A stretch of 5,402 bases of DNA from assembly GCA_032229625.1 (NCBI GenBank), contig JAVTVZ010000192.1, positions 1-5,402 on the forward strand, in the 5' to 3' direction. The DNA comes from Kineosphaera sp032229625 (GTDB lineage: Bacteria > Actinomycetota > Actinomycetes > Actinomycetales > Dermatophilaceae). The notes under the pieces are model-generated. The model did no database searches. It had not been told where the DNA came from and saw only the letters and a list, made by a program, of their open reading frames with translations. Numbering within the stretch: the stretch's first letter is position 1; each line of letters begins with the position of its first letter. Below are positions 1 through 5,402 of the stretch, in pieces. Position numbers and translations under genes: made by a program.

Positions 1-732
1 CCCGAATACCGCACCGGGCTCATCATCATCGGCCTGGCCCGCTGCATCGCGATGGTCATCATCTGGAACGACCTGGCGTGCGGCGACCGCGAGGCCGCCG
101 CCGTGCTCGTCGCCCTCAACTCGATCTTCCAGGTCGTCGCGTTCGCCGGGCTCGGCTGGTTCTACCTGGCCGTGCTGCCCGGGTGGCTGGGACTGGAGCA
201 GACGGCGCTGGACGTCTCGCCGTGGCAGATCGCCACGAGCGTCCTGATCTTCCTGGGGATCCCGCTGCTGCTCGGCTACCTCTCGCGGCGCTTCGGCGAG
301 AAGCGTTGGGGCCGAGCGGCGTACGAGCGTTCGTTCCTGCCGCGGGTCGGGCCGTGGGCGCTCTACGGGCTGCTCTTCACGATCGTCATCCTCTTCGCCC
401 TGCAGGGCGAGCAGATCACCGACAAGCCGCTGGACGTCGCCCGGATCGCGCTGCCGCTGCTGGCCTACTTCGCGCTTATGTGGGGCGGCGGCTACGCGCT
501 CGGCGCGGCGCTGGGCCTGTCGTACTCGCGCACGACGACCCTGGCGTTCACCGCCGCCGGCAACAATTTCGAACTCGCGATCGCCGTCGCCATCGCCACC
601 TTCGGCGTCACCTCCGGTCAGGCCCTCGCCGGCGTCGTCGGCCCGCTCATCGAGGTGCCCGTGCTCGTCGGCCTCGTCTACGTCAGCCTCGCGCTGCGTC
701 GCCGCTTCCCCGCCGAAGCGGCGACGACCTGA
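1..732 (+). CDS. acr3: ACR3-family arsenite efflux permease, 5' end cut off by the window
   Basis: This is an inner-membrane carrier that expels arsenite, As(III), using the proton motive force. The reading frame is open from base 1 and ends at TGA 730-732, giving 243 visible residues. About seven hydrophobic segments are visible (residues roughly 7-24, 32-58, 77-94, 114-136, 145-172, 180-202, 208-232), which fits TM4 to TM10 of the ten-helix family. Cys15 in GLARCIAMV and Glu191 in GNNFELAIA are 176 residues apart. That is exactly the spacing of Cys129 and Glu305, the residues known to be needed for transport in Corynebacterium glutamicum Acr3. On that alignment about 114 N-terminal residues lie off the window. 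The motifs WNDLACGDREAA and GPLIEVPVL are also typical. An ATG at 52 would begin after the catalytic Cys and is not the real start. The gene converges on the sugar importer; whether it belongs to an ars operon cannot be seen. Family assignment is very secure; substrate rests on homology. Confidence 0.95.
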   Translation, partial: PEYRTGLIIIGLARCIAMVIIWNDLACGDREAAAVLVALNSIFQVVAFAGLGWFYLAVLPGWLGLEQTALDVSPWQIATSVLIFLGIPLLLGYLSRRFGEKRWGRAAYERSFLPRVGPWALYGLLFTIVILFALQGEQITDKPLDVARIALPLLAYFALMWGGGYALGAALGLSYSRTTTLAFTAAGNNFELAIAVAIATFGVTSGQALAGVVGPLIEVPVLVGLVYVSLALRRRFPAEAATT

Positions 733-750
733 CCCCGCGCGCCCGCCGAG

Positions 751-779
751 CACGACCCGGACCACGACCCCGGACCACG
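751..779. repeat. short tandem duplication in the intergenic gap
   Basis: CACGACCCGGAC (751-762) is followed directly by CACGACCCCGGAC (763-775), which carries one extra C, and then by a partial third unit CACG (776-779). It lies 19 bases after the arsenite permease stop codon and outside any gene. It is most simply a small slippage duplication in neutral DNA; no function is evident. Confidence 0.6.
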
Positions 780-820
780 TCACAGGGCAGCACCGACGCC
801 GACAGCGATCGACCACGACG

Positions 821-859
821 GCGGGGCCGCACACCCAGCCAAGGAGTGCGGCCCCCCGC
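821..859. terminator. GC-rich hairpin between convergent genes, possible bidirectional terminator
   Basis: Bases 823-832 (GGGGCCGCAC) pair perfectly with 846-855 (GTGCGGCCCC), giving a 10-bp stem with a 13-base loop. Two more pairs (821-822 with 858-859) form if CC at 856-857 bulges out. It sits between two genes that point at each other, 17 bases beyond the stop of the ATPase gene and about 90 bases beyond the stop of the arsenite permease, so it could end transcripts from both sides. No T-run follows on either strand. Actinobacterial terminators often lack a U-tract, but without one the assignment rests on stem and position alone. Confidence 0.55.
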
Positions 860-875
860 GTCTGTCGGCGTGACG

Positions 876-2129
876 TCAGTTGACGTTGGTGTCGCGCTCG
901 CGCGCCCGCTCCAGGGCGCGGCGGCGGTCGTCCTCGCTGTCCTTGGCGATCTGCGCGGCCTTGGCCTCGTCGCGGGTGTAGTTCGTGCCGCTCTCGGGGT
1001 CGAAGACGTGCATGAGCGCGGGGTCGAAATACAGGTGCGCCTCGTCGCCCTCGCGGATGCGGGAGCGCCCGTCGAGGTTGACGATGAGCTGCGGGCGCAT
1101 GCCCTCGCCGTCGAGCTCACGGTCGAGCTCGTCGAGCTTGGCCTGCACCTCGTCCTCGGCCTTGTAGGGGATGTAGGCGTACTGCTCGTTGCCGAGCCAC
1201 TCGGTCTGGTCGACGTCGGCGCTGAATTCGACCGCGTGCTCGACCCGCGAGTCACCCAGGCGCGCGTCCTTGATGTATTCGGGGCGAATGCCGACGACGA
1301 CGAGCTCCTTGCCCTTGAGCTTGTCCTGCAGCTCGGCGGGGATCGGCACGTCGACGAAGGGCAGCCCGAGGGCGCCGTCCTTGACGCGGGCGGGCAGGAA
1401 GTTCATCGGCGGGGAGCCGATGAAGCCGGCGACGAACAGGTTGATCGGCTGTTCGTACAGCTCGCGCGGCGACGCGACCTGCTGCAGCACGCCCTTCTTC
1501 AACACCGACACGCGGTCGCCCAGGGTCATCGCCTCGGTCTGGTCGTGCGTGACGTAGACCGTGGTGATGCCCATGCGGCGCTGCATGCGGGCGATCTCGG
1601 TGCGCATCTGCCCGCGCAGCTTGGCGTCGAGGTTCGACAGCGGCTCGTCGAAGAGGTAGGCCTCCGCGTCACGGACGATCGCGCGGCCCATCGCGACGCG
1701 CTGCCGCTGACCGCCGGAGAGGTTGCCCGGCTTGCGCTCGAGGTGCTCGTCGAGCTCCAGCAGCGAGCTCGCGTTGCGCACCCGGGAGCGGATCTCGTCC
1801 TCGGAGTGCTTGCCGCGCTCCAGCCGCAGCGGGAAGGCGATGTTCTCGAAGACCGTCAGGTGCGGGTAGAGCGCGTAGTTCTGGAAGACCATCGCGAGCT
1901 TGCGGTCGCGCGGGGCGAGCTCGTTGACGCGGCGGCCGCCGATCTCCATGTCGCCGGAGGTGATGTCCTCCAGGCCGACGATCATGCGCAGCAGCGTCGA
2001 CTTCCCCGAGCCCGACGGGCCGACGAGGATCATGAACTCGCCGTCCTTGATGTCGAGGGAGACGTCGTTGACCGCGGGGAACCCGTCGCCATACCTCTTG
2101 AAGATGTTCTTCATCACGATTTCGGACAT
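876..2129 (-). CDS. sugC: SugC-like ATPase of a trehalose/alpha-glucoside ABC importer
   Basis: This is the cytoplasmic ATP-hydrolysing subunit of the importer (MalK/UgpC/SugC type, 417 residues). Nucleotide-binding motifs are intact: Walker A GPSGSGKST (37-45), Q-loop Gln83, signature LSGGQ (137-141), Walker B AYLFDEP (157-163), D-loop SNLD (165-168) and H-loop His195. From about residue 235 a C-terminal OB-fold (TOBE) regulatory region follows. Its opening GFIGSPPMNFLPAR and closing FDPESGTNY closely match mycobacterial SugC. Beyond this is a charged tail of about 25 residues (roughly 391-417) that makes the protein longer than M. tuberculosis SugC, which is near 393. The ATG at 2129 has AGGAG at 2139-2143, 9 bases upstream. 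The gene is last in the operon, 36 bases after sugB. Subfamily is certain; trehalose as cargo is inferred from the whole operon. ATPases of this type can serve more than one importer. Confidence 0.93.
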   Translation of the reverse strand: MSEIVMKNIFKRYGDGFPAVNDVSLDIKDGEFMILVGPSGSGKSTLLRMIVGLEDITSGDMEIGGRRVNELAPRDRKLAMVFQNYALYPHLTVFENIAFPLRLERGKHSEDEIRSRVRNASSLLELDEHLERKPGNLSGGQRQRVAMGRAIVRDAEAYLFDEPLSNLDAKLRGQMRTEIARMQRRMGITTVYVTHDQTEAMTLGDRVSVLKKGVLQQVASPRELYEQPINLFVAGFIGSPPMNFLPARVKDGALGLPFVDVPIPAELQDKLKGKELVVVGIRPEYIKDARLGDSRVEHAVEFSADVDQTEWLGNEQYAYIPYKAEDEVQAKLDELDRELDGEGMRPQLIVNLDGRSRIREGDEAHLYFDPALMHVFDPESGTNYTRDEAKAAQIAKDSEDDRRRALERARERDTNVN

Positions 2130-2165
2130 GTGTTGATGCTCCTAATTCACAGTCAGCGGCGGGCG

Positions 2166-3035
2166 TCAGCCCTTGACCGCACCCGAGGTCAGACCGGACA
2201 CGATGCGCTGCTGGAAGAGCAGCACCAGGATGACGACGGGAATCGTCACGATGACGGCGGCCGCCGAGATCGCCCCGAAAGGCTGCTCGAACTGCGAGGC
2301 GCCGGTGAAGAACGCGAGCGCCGCGGGCACCGTCCGGGCCTTCTCACTGGTCAGGGTGATCGCGAAGACGAAGTCGTTCCACGCCGTGAAGAAGACGATG
2401 ATCGCGGTCGTGAAGACACCCGGCGAGGCGAGCGGCACGATGACCTTGCGGAACGCCTGCCAGCTCGTCGCGCCGTCGACCTGCGCGGCCTGCTCCATCT
2501 CCCACGGGATCTGCTGGAAGAAGGCCGACAGCACCCAGATCGCCAGCGGCAGCGTCAACGCCAGGTAGGGCAGCACCAGACCGGTGCGCGTGTCGAAGAG
2601 ACCGATCCGGCTCCACACGTCGAAGAGCGGCGTGACGAGCGAGATGACGGGGAAGAACGACACGGCCAGCGCCGTCGTGAGGATGAGCCGCTTGCCCGGG
2701 AATTCCAGGCGCGCGATCGCGTAGGCGCAGAACGTCGCCAGGACGACCGCGATGAGCGTCGACACCAGGCACACGATGAGCGAGTTGACGAGCGCCGGCA
2801 CGAAGAGGTCGCTGGCGCCGCCGGTGAGGATGAGCCGGTAGTTGTCCCATGTGAACTCGCCGGGCACCGGCCAGAAGTTGCCGAAGAGGTTGAGCGTCGG
2901 GTCAGCCTGCGCCTTCACCGACTTCACCGACAGCGAGAAGATCCACAGCAGCGGCACGATCGTCAGGATGACGACGATGATCGACAGGACGCCGAGCATC
3001 GTCGCGCCGTTGTCCTTGTTGCCATTCTTGGCCAT
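2166..3035 (-). CDS. sugB: SugB-like permease subunit of the sugar ABC importer
   Basis: This is the second membrane subunit (MalG/SugB type, 289 residues, BPD_transp_1 family), which pairs with the SugA-like protein to form the sugar channel. Six hydrophobic segments are visible at roughly residues 15-37, 82-107, 117-137, 153-173, 207-228 and 255-276. The cytoplasmic EAA loop, which docks on the ATPase, begins at Glu179 and reads EQAAQVDGATSWQAFRKVI, with the invariant Gly at 188. The last residues (SGLTSGAVKG) are the usual end of MalG-type permeases. The ATG at 3035 lies 3 bases after the sugA stop. It has a strong GGAAGGAG site 7 bases upstream, inside the end of sugA, so translation is probably coupled. 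The protein is slightly longer than M. tuberculosis SugB (about 274), mostly through its N-terminus. Role as importer permease is secure; the substrate is inferred. Confidence 0.92.
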   Translation of the reverse strand: MAKNGNKDNGATMLGVLSIIVVILTIVPLLWIFSLSVKSVKAQADPTLNLFGNFWPVPGEFTWDNYRLILTGGASDLFVPALVNSLIVCLVSTLIAVVLATFCAYAIARLEFPGKRLILTTALAVSFFPVISLVTPLFDVWSRIGLFDTRTGLVLPYLALTLPLAIWVLSAFFQQIPWEMEQAAQVDGATSWQAFRKVIVPLASPGVFTTAIIVFFTAWNDFVFAITLTSEKARTVPAALAFFTGASQFEQPFGAISAAAVIVTIPVVILVLLFQQRIVSGLTSGAVKG

Positions 3036-3038
3036 GGG

Positions 3039-3971
3039 TCAGCTCCTTCCGCCGGCGAGGTCGACCTTGAAGCCCTTCACGAACGCCGCCGCGATGAGCA
3101 GGACGAACGCGAACAAGATCACCGAGATCGTCGAACCCATGCCGATCTCCACGCGACTGATCGTCTGGTTGTAGGCGAGCACCGACAGCGAACTCGTGTC
3201 GTTGGCGCCGCCCGTCATGATGAAGATGTTGTCGAAGATGCGGAACGCGTCGAGCGAGCGGAAGAGCAGCGCCACCATGATCGCGGCCTTCATGTTCGGC
3301 AGGATGACCTTGTAGAGCCGCTGCCACGCGGTCGCGCCGTCGACCTTCGCGGCCTCCTCCATCGCCCCGTCGATCTGCGCCAGGCCCGAGAGCAGGAGCA
3401 GCGACATGAAGGGCGTCGTCTTCCAGATCTCGGAGAAGCAGATGATGAGCATCGCGCTCCACCACTGCCCGAACCAGTTGAAGTCGACCGGGAAGGCCCC
3501 GAAGCTCAACGCGTTGAGCCAGTGGTTGACGAAGCCCGTGCTCACCTGGAATCCGTAGAACCACGCGAACGCCGAGACGACGGTGATGATCGAATACGGG
3601 ATGAGGACGACGGTGCGCAGCGTCTTGCGCGGCCACACGACGCGGTGCATGAGCAGCGCGAGCGCCATGCCGAGCACCAGCTCGACCACGACCGTGAAGA
3701 CCGTGATGAAGACCGTGTTGCCGGTCGCCTTCCAGAACTCGAGGTCACCGAAGGCGGTGATGTAGTTCTGCAGGAAGACGAAGCTGCGGGCGTCGGGGTC
3801 CGTCAACCGGTAGTTGAAGAACGAGAAGTAGATCGCCTGCAGGATCGGGTAGGCGGTGACGAGCAGCATGATCGCGAAGGCCGGCCCGGCCAGCTTCCAC
3901 CCCAGCGCCCGCTCACCCTTGGCGCGGTCGGAGATGACCTGCTTCTGCTTCGACCTGGTAGCGGTGCTCAC
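3039..3971 (-). CDS. sugA: SugA-like permease subunit of the sugar ABC importer
   Basis: This is the first membrane subunit (MalF/SugA type, 310 residues). A basic cytoplasmic N-terminus is followed by six hydrophobic segments at roughly residues 27-52, 85-108, 120-140, 172-196, 229-250 and 277-299. The EAA loop reads MEEAAKVDGATAWQRLYKVI from 204, with Gly212, and is the docking site for the ATPase. Several stretches nearly match M. tuberculosis SugA: WKTTPFMSLLLL (183-194), VALLFR followed by LDAFRIFDNI, and LALLMHR in the second helix. The start is GTG at 3971, overlapping the stop of the binding-protein gene by 4 bases (GTGA). A purine-rich site, GGGAGAGG, lies 7 bases upstream. This arrangement predicts translational coupling with the binding protein. 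The importer role is secure. Trehalose as substrate follows from similarity of all four subunits to LpqY-SugABC, not from this subunit alone. Confidence 0.93.
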   Translation of the reverse strand: MSTATRSKQKQVISDRAKGERALGWKLAGPAFAIMLLVTAYPILQAIYFSFFNYRLTDPDARSFVFLQNYITAFGDLEFWKATGNTVFITVFTVVVELVLGMALALLMHRVVWPRKTLRTVVLIPYSIITVVSAFAWFYGFQVSTGFVNHWLNALSFGAFPVDFNWFGQWWSAMLIICFSEIWKTTPFMSLLLLSGLAQIDGAMEEAAKVDGATAWQRLYKVILPNMKAAIMVALLFRSLDAFRIFDNIFIMTGGANDTSSLSVLAYNQTISRVEIGMGSTISVILFAFVLLIAAAFVKGFKVDLAGGRS

Positions 3972-5284
3972 AGCAGTGCCTCTCCCTTGAGAACGCGAAC
4001 GATGAGGTCCTGCGCGGTCGCCGGCGTGGTGTCCGGGCTCACGTCGTTCGGCGGGCTGAACGTGCGCTGCAGCGCCACCGAGATGTCGCCGTAGTACTGC
4101 GACACCGGCCGCGGAGCGCCCGCGTCGAGCGACTCACGGATGAGATCGGCCATCGGGAAGACCTTGCGGATCTCCGCGTCGTCGTAGACGGACTTGCGCG
4201 CCGCCGGGTTGCCGGTGCCGAGCATGTACGTCTTCTGATTCTCCGGCGAGGTGATGCACTCGATGGCCTGCCACGCGAGGTCCTTCTTCTGGCTCGCGGC
4301 ATTCACGCCGAGCTCGATGCCACCCAGCGGCGGGCGCGACTCCTGGCCGGCGACCGTCTGCGGATACCGGGCCCACGCCACGTCGTCCTTGAGCTGCGGG
4401 GCGCGCTCGTCGAGCGCGGCCCACACATACGGCCAGTTGAGCAGGAAGCCGCTACTCGGGGAGAGGAATTGGTCCAGGGCCGCGGTCTCGTCGCTGCTGC
4501 CCATCGCGGGGCCGCCGACGCCGGTCGAGGACACCTTGGCGATCGTCGCGGCCGCGTCCTTGCCGGCCTGCGTCTCCAGACCCCATTGGATCTTCTCGAT
4601 GTCCTGCTCGCCCTGATTCTTGATGATGGAGCCGCCCGCGCCCTCGATGAGCGCGTTGATCCACACCGCATAGCCCTCGTACCGGCGCGCCTGCACCCCG
4701 ACGGTCTTCTTCTGCGACTTCGCCGCGTCGATGACCTGGTCCCACGTCACCGGCTGGGTCATGTCCAGGCCCGCGGCCTGCGCGACGGACTTGCGATACC
4801 AGAGCACCTGCGTGTTGGCCCACATCGGCGCCGCGACCATCTTGTCGGCCCACATCGCCGAATCGATGATCGGCTGCACCGCGTCCTGCTTCAACGCCTC
4901 CTGCTTGTCGGCGGGGACGTCGGTGAGGAACTTCGCCTGCGCGAATTCGGCGACGAACACCGGGTCCAGACTCATGATGTCGACCCCGGCGTCACCGGCG
5001 GCCAGGCGCCGCAGCAATTGCTGCCGCTGGTCGCTGGCGCTGTTGGGCAGCACCTGGGTGCGGATCGAATATGCGCCGTTCGAGGCGTCCGAGCACACCT
5101 TCGCCAGGTGCGCCTGCCCCTTCTTGTTCGGGTCGTTGCCGCCCGAGTCCGGGTTGATGTACCAGGTGACGACGTTGCCGCCCTCATCTGACTGGCCTGC
5201 GCAGGCGGACAACCCCACGGATGCGGTCATCGCGAGCGCGGCGATCGCCACGATCGACTTGATCGTCCTTCGTTGTGGCACCAC
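3968..5284 (-). CDS. lpqY: LpqY-like sugar-binding lipoprotein of the ABC importer
   Basis: This is the extracellular receptor that captures the sugar and delivers it to the SugAB channel. It is 438 residues with a lipoprotein signal: basic PQRRTIK, a hydrophobic stretch (11-24) and lipobox LSAC with lipidated Cys28. The mature part is a family 1-type extracellular solute-binding protein and aligns with M. tuberculosis LpqY. QRQQLLRRLAAGD matches QRLQLARRLTGND, IMSLD matches VMALD, and NTQVLWYR matches NTQLLWYR. Asp107, Asn157, Glu266 and Arg392 align with LpqY Asp97, Asn151, Glu258 and Arg421, which I recall as trehalose contacts. Cys64 and Cys343 also align with a Cys pair in LpqY and may form a disulfide. 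It lacks about 37 residues that LpqY has between NWP (283-285) and GGI (321-323). The start is GTG at 5284 or the adjacent GTG at 5281. It is first in the operon. Related alpha-glucosides remain possible ligands. Confidence 0.9.
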   Translation of the reverse strand: MVPQRRTIKSIVAIAALAMTASVGLSACAGQSDEGGNVVTWYINPDSGGNDPNKKGQAHLAKVCSDASNGAYSIRTQVLPNSASDQRQQLLRRLAAGDAGVDIMSLDPVFVAEFAQAKFLTDVPADKQEALKQDAVQPIIDSAMWADKMVAAPMWANTQVLWYRKSVAQAAGLDMTQPVTWDQVIDAAKSQKKTVGVQARRYEGYAVWINALIEGAGGSIIKNQGEQDIEKIQWGLETQAGKDAAATIAKVSSTGVGGPAMGSSDETAALDQFLSPSSGFLLNWPYVWAALDERAPQLKDDVAWARYPQTVAGQESRPPLGGIELGVNAASQKKDLAWQAIECITSPENQKTYMLGTGNPAARKSVYDDAEIRKVFPMADLIRESLDAGAPRPVSQYYGDISVALQRTFSPPNDVSPDTTPATAQDLIVRVLKGEALL

Positions 5285-5286
5285 GA

Positions 5287-5293
5287 CTCCTTT
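5287..5293 (-). promoter_or_regulatory. ribosome binding site of the lpqY-like gene
   Basis: The minus strand reads AAAGGAG here, a strong Shine-Dalgarno match. It lies only 2 bases before the GTG at 5284 but 5 bases before the in-frame GTG at 5281. The second spacing is nearer the usual range, so translation may really begin at 5281, giving a protein one residue shorter. The signal peptide is unaffected either way. Confidence 0.75.
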
Positions 5294-5305
5294 GTCTTTG
5301 AATGA

Positions 5306-5324
5306 GCGACGGTCCGGCCGTCGC
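5306..5324. promoter_or_regulatory. inverted repeat in the operon leader
   Basis: GCGACGG (5306-5312) and CCGTCGC (5318-5324) form a perfect 7-bp inverted repeat around a 5-base spacer. It ends 12 bases upstream of the ribosome binding site of the operon's first gene. It could be a regulator-binding site or an RNA hairpin in the leader. Such short repeats arise often by chance in DNA this rich in G and C, so function is unproven. Confidence 0.35.
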
Positions 5325-5335
5325 GGCTGTGCAGA

Positions 5336-5351
5336 CGATCGACACCGATCG
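5336..5351. promoter_or_regulatory. paired CGATCG palindromes, candidate operator
   Basis: CGATCG occurs at 5336-5341 and again at 5346-5351, separated by ACAC. Each half is itself a palindrome, and together they form a 16-base inverted repeat about 50 bases upstream of the operon start. Sugar importers are commonly controlled by LacI- or GntR-type repressors that bind such symmetric sites, so an operator is plausible. No regulator gene is visible in the window to support it. Confidence 0.35.
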
Positions 5352-5402
5352 AGCCCAGGTCACGCATGCCCTCGACGGGCACCATCATGTCCGCAGGGCA
5401 CT

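Larger units (their letters stand above)
5285..5402 (-). promoter_or_regulatory. leader and probable promoter region of the sugar importer operon
   Basis: The 118 bases upstream of the lpqY-like gene contain the ribosome binding site and two inverted repeats described separately. The operon promoter is expected here because this is the first gene of the four. I could not find a -35/-10 pair that I would trust on the minus strand; the only AT-rich stretch (about 5290-5304) is too close to the start codon. The promoter may therefore use a poorly conserved actinobacterial sequence or lie beyond the right edge. A minus-strand frame is open through this region and into lpqY up to a TGA near 5218, but the visible residues match nothing I recognise. 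Confidence 0.5.

Noticed and set aside
52..732. An arsenite permease starting at the ATG at 52
   Set aside because: The frame is open back to base 1, and the essential Cys (residue 15 of the visible frame) lies before this ATG. The true start must be off the window.
2130..2165. A separate promoter or terminator in the 36-base gap before the ATPase gene
   Set aside because: The gap holds a ribosome binding site but no convincing hairpin or -35/-10 pair, so read-through from the upstream genes is the simpler view.
2902..3636. A minus-strand frame overlapping both permease genes
   Set aside because: It is out of frame with two well supported permeases with intact EAA loops, and its product is Arg/Ala/His-rich without hydrophobic segments or known motifs.
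78..4094. A 1338-codon open frame on the + strand running opposite the importer genes
   Set aside because: It is antisense to three complete ABC importer genes and part of a fourth, and also overlaps the arsenite permease out of frame. Its product is a low-complexity Arg/Asp/Glu/His-rich string with no recognisable domain, as expected when the reverse complement of GC-rich coding DNA lacks stop codons.
4469..5191. A 240-codon + strand open frame opposite the binding-protein gene
   Set aside because: It lies wholly within the lpqY-like gene on the other strand, has an Arg/Leu/Val/His-biased product with no domain, and is explained by high GC content.
876..5284. A maltose, glycerol-3-phosphate or other importer in place of a trehalose type
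   Set aside because: MalEFGK and Ugp subunits share the general folds, but the binding protein, the permease stretches WKTTPFMSLLLL and LDAFRIFDN, and the C-terminus of the ATPase fit LpqY-SugABC best. Other alpha-glucosides are not excluded.

Overview
The window is high-GC DNA with strong G/C preference at third codon positions, GTG starts and tightly packed genes. This suggests an actinobacterium. The closest relatives I recognise are the mycobacterial LpqY-SugABC proteins, but I cannot name a genus; a Micrococcales-type actinobacterium is only a guess. I see no RNA genes, mobile elements, CRISPR arrays or phage genes.

Layout. Positions 1-732 (+ strand) hold the 3' two thirds of an ACR3-type arsenite efflux permease whose start lies off the left edge. 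A 143-base gap (733-875) separates it from a convergent gene and contains a short tandem duplication and a GC-rich hairpin that may end transcription from both sides. Positions 876-5284 (- strand) are one compact four-gene operon for a complete sugar ABC importer. In transcription order these are a substrate-binding lipoprotein (LpqY-like), a first permease (SugA-like), a second permease (SugB-like) and an ATPase (SugC-like). The first two genes overlap by 4 bases (GTGA), the next pair is 3 bases apart, and the last gap is 36 bases. The final 118 bases (5285-5402) are the operon's leader and probable control region, with a ribosome binding site and two inverted repeats.

How the genes work together. 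The lipoprotein would capture the sugar outside the membrane, the two permeases would form the channel, and two copies of the ATPase would drive import. All four proteins resemble the mycobacterial trehalose importer LpqY-SugABC. Residues that I recall as trehalose contacts in LpqY are conserved in the binding protein, so trehalose or a related alpha-glucoside is the best substrate guess. The arsenite pump has no evident functional link to the importer.

I found no convincing undescribed system. The points worth a second look are modest: the ligand-residue conservation in a shortened LpqY, a charged C-terminal extension on the ATPase, the leader inverted repeats, and a possible divergent gene start at the right edge.
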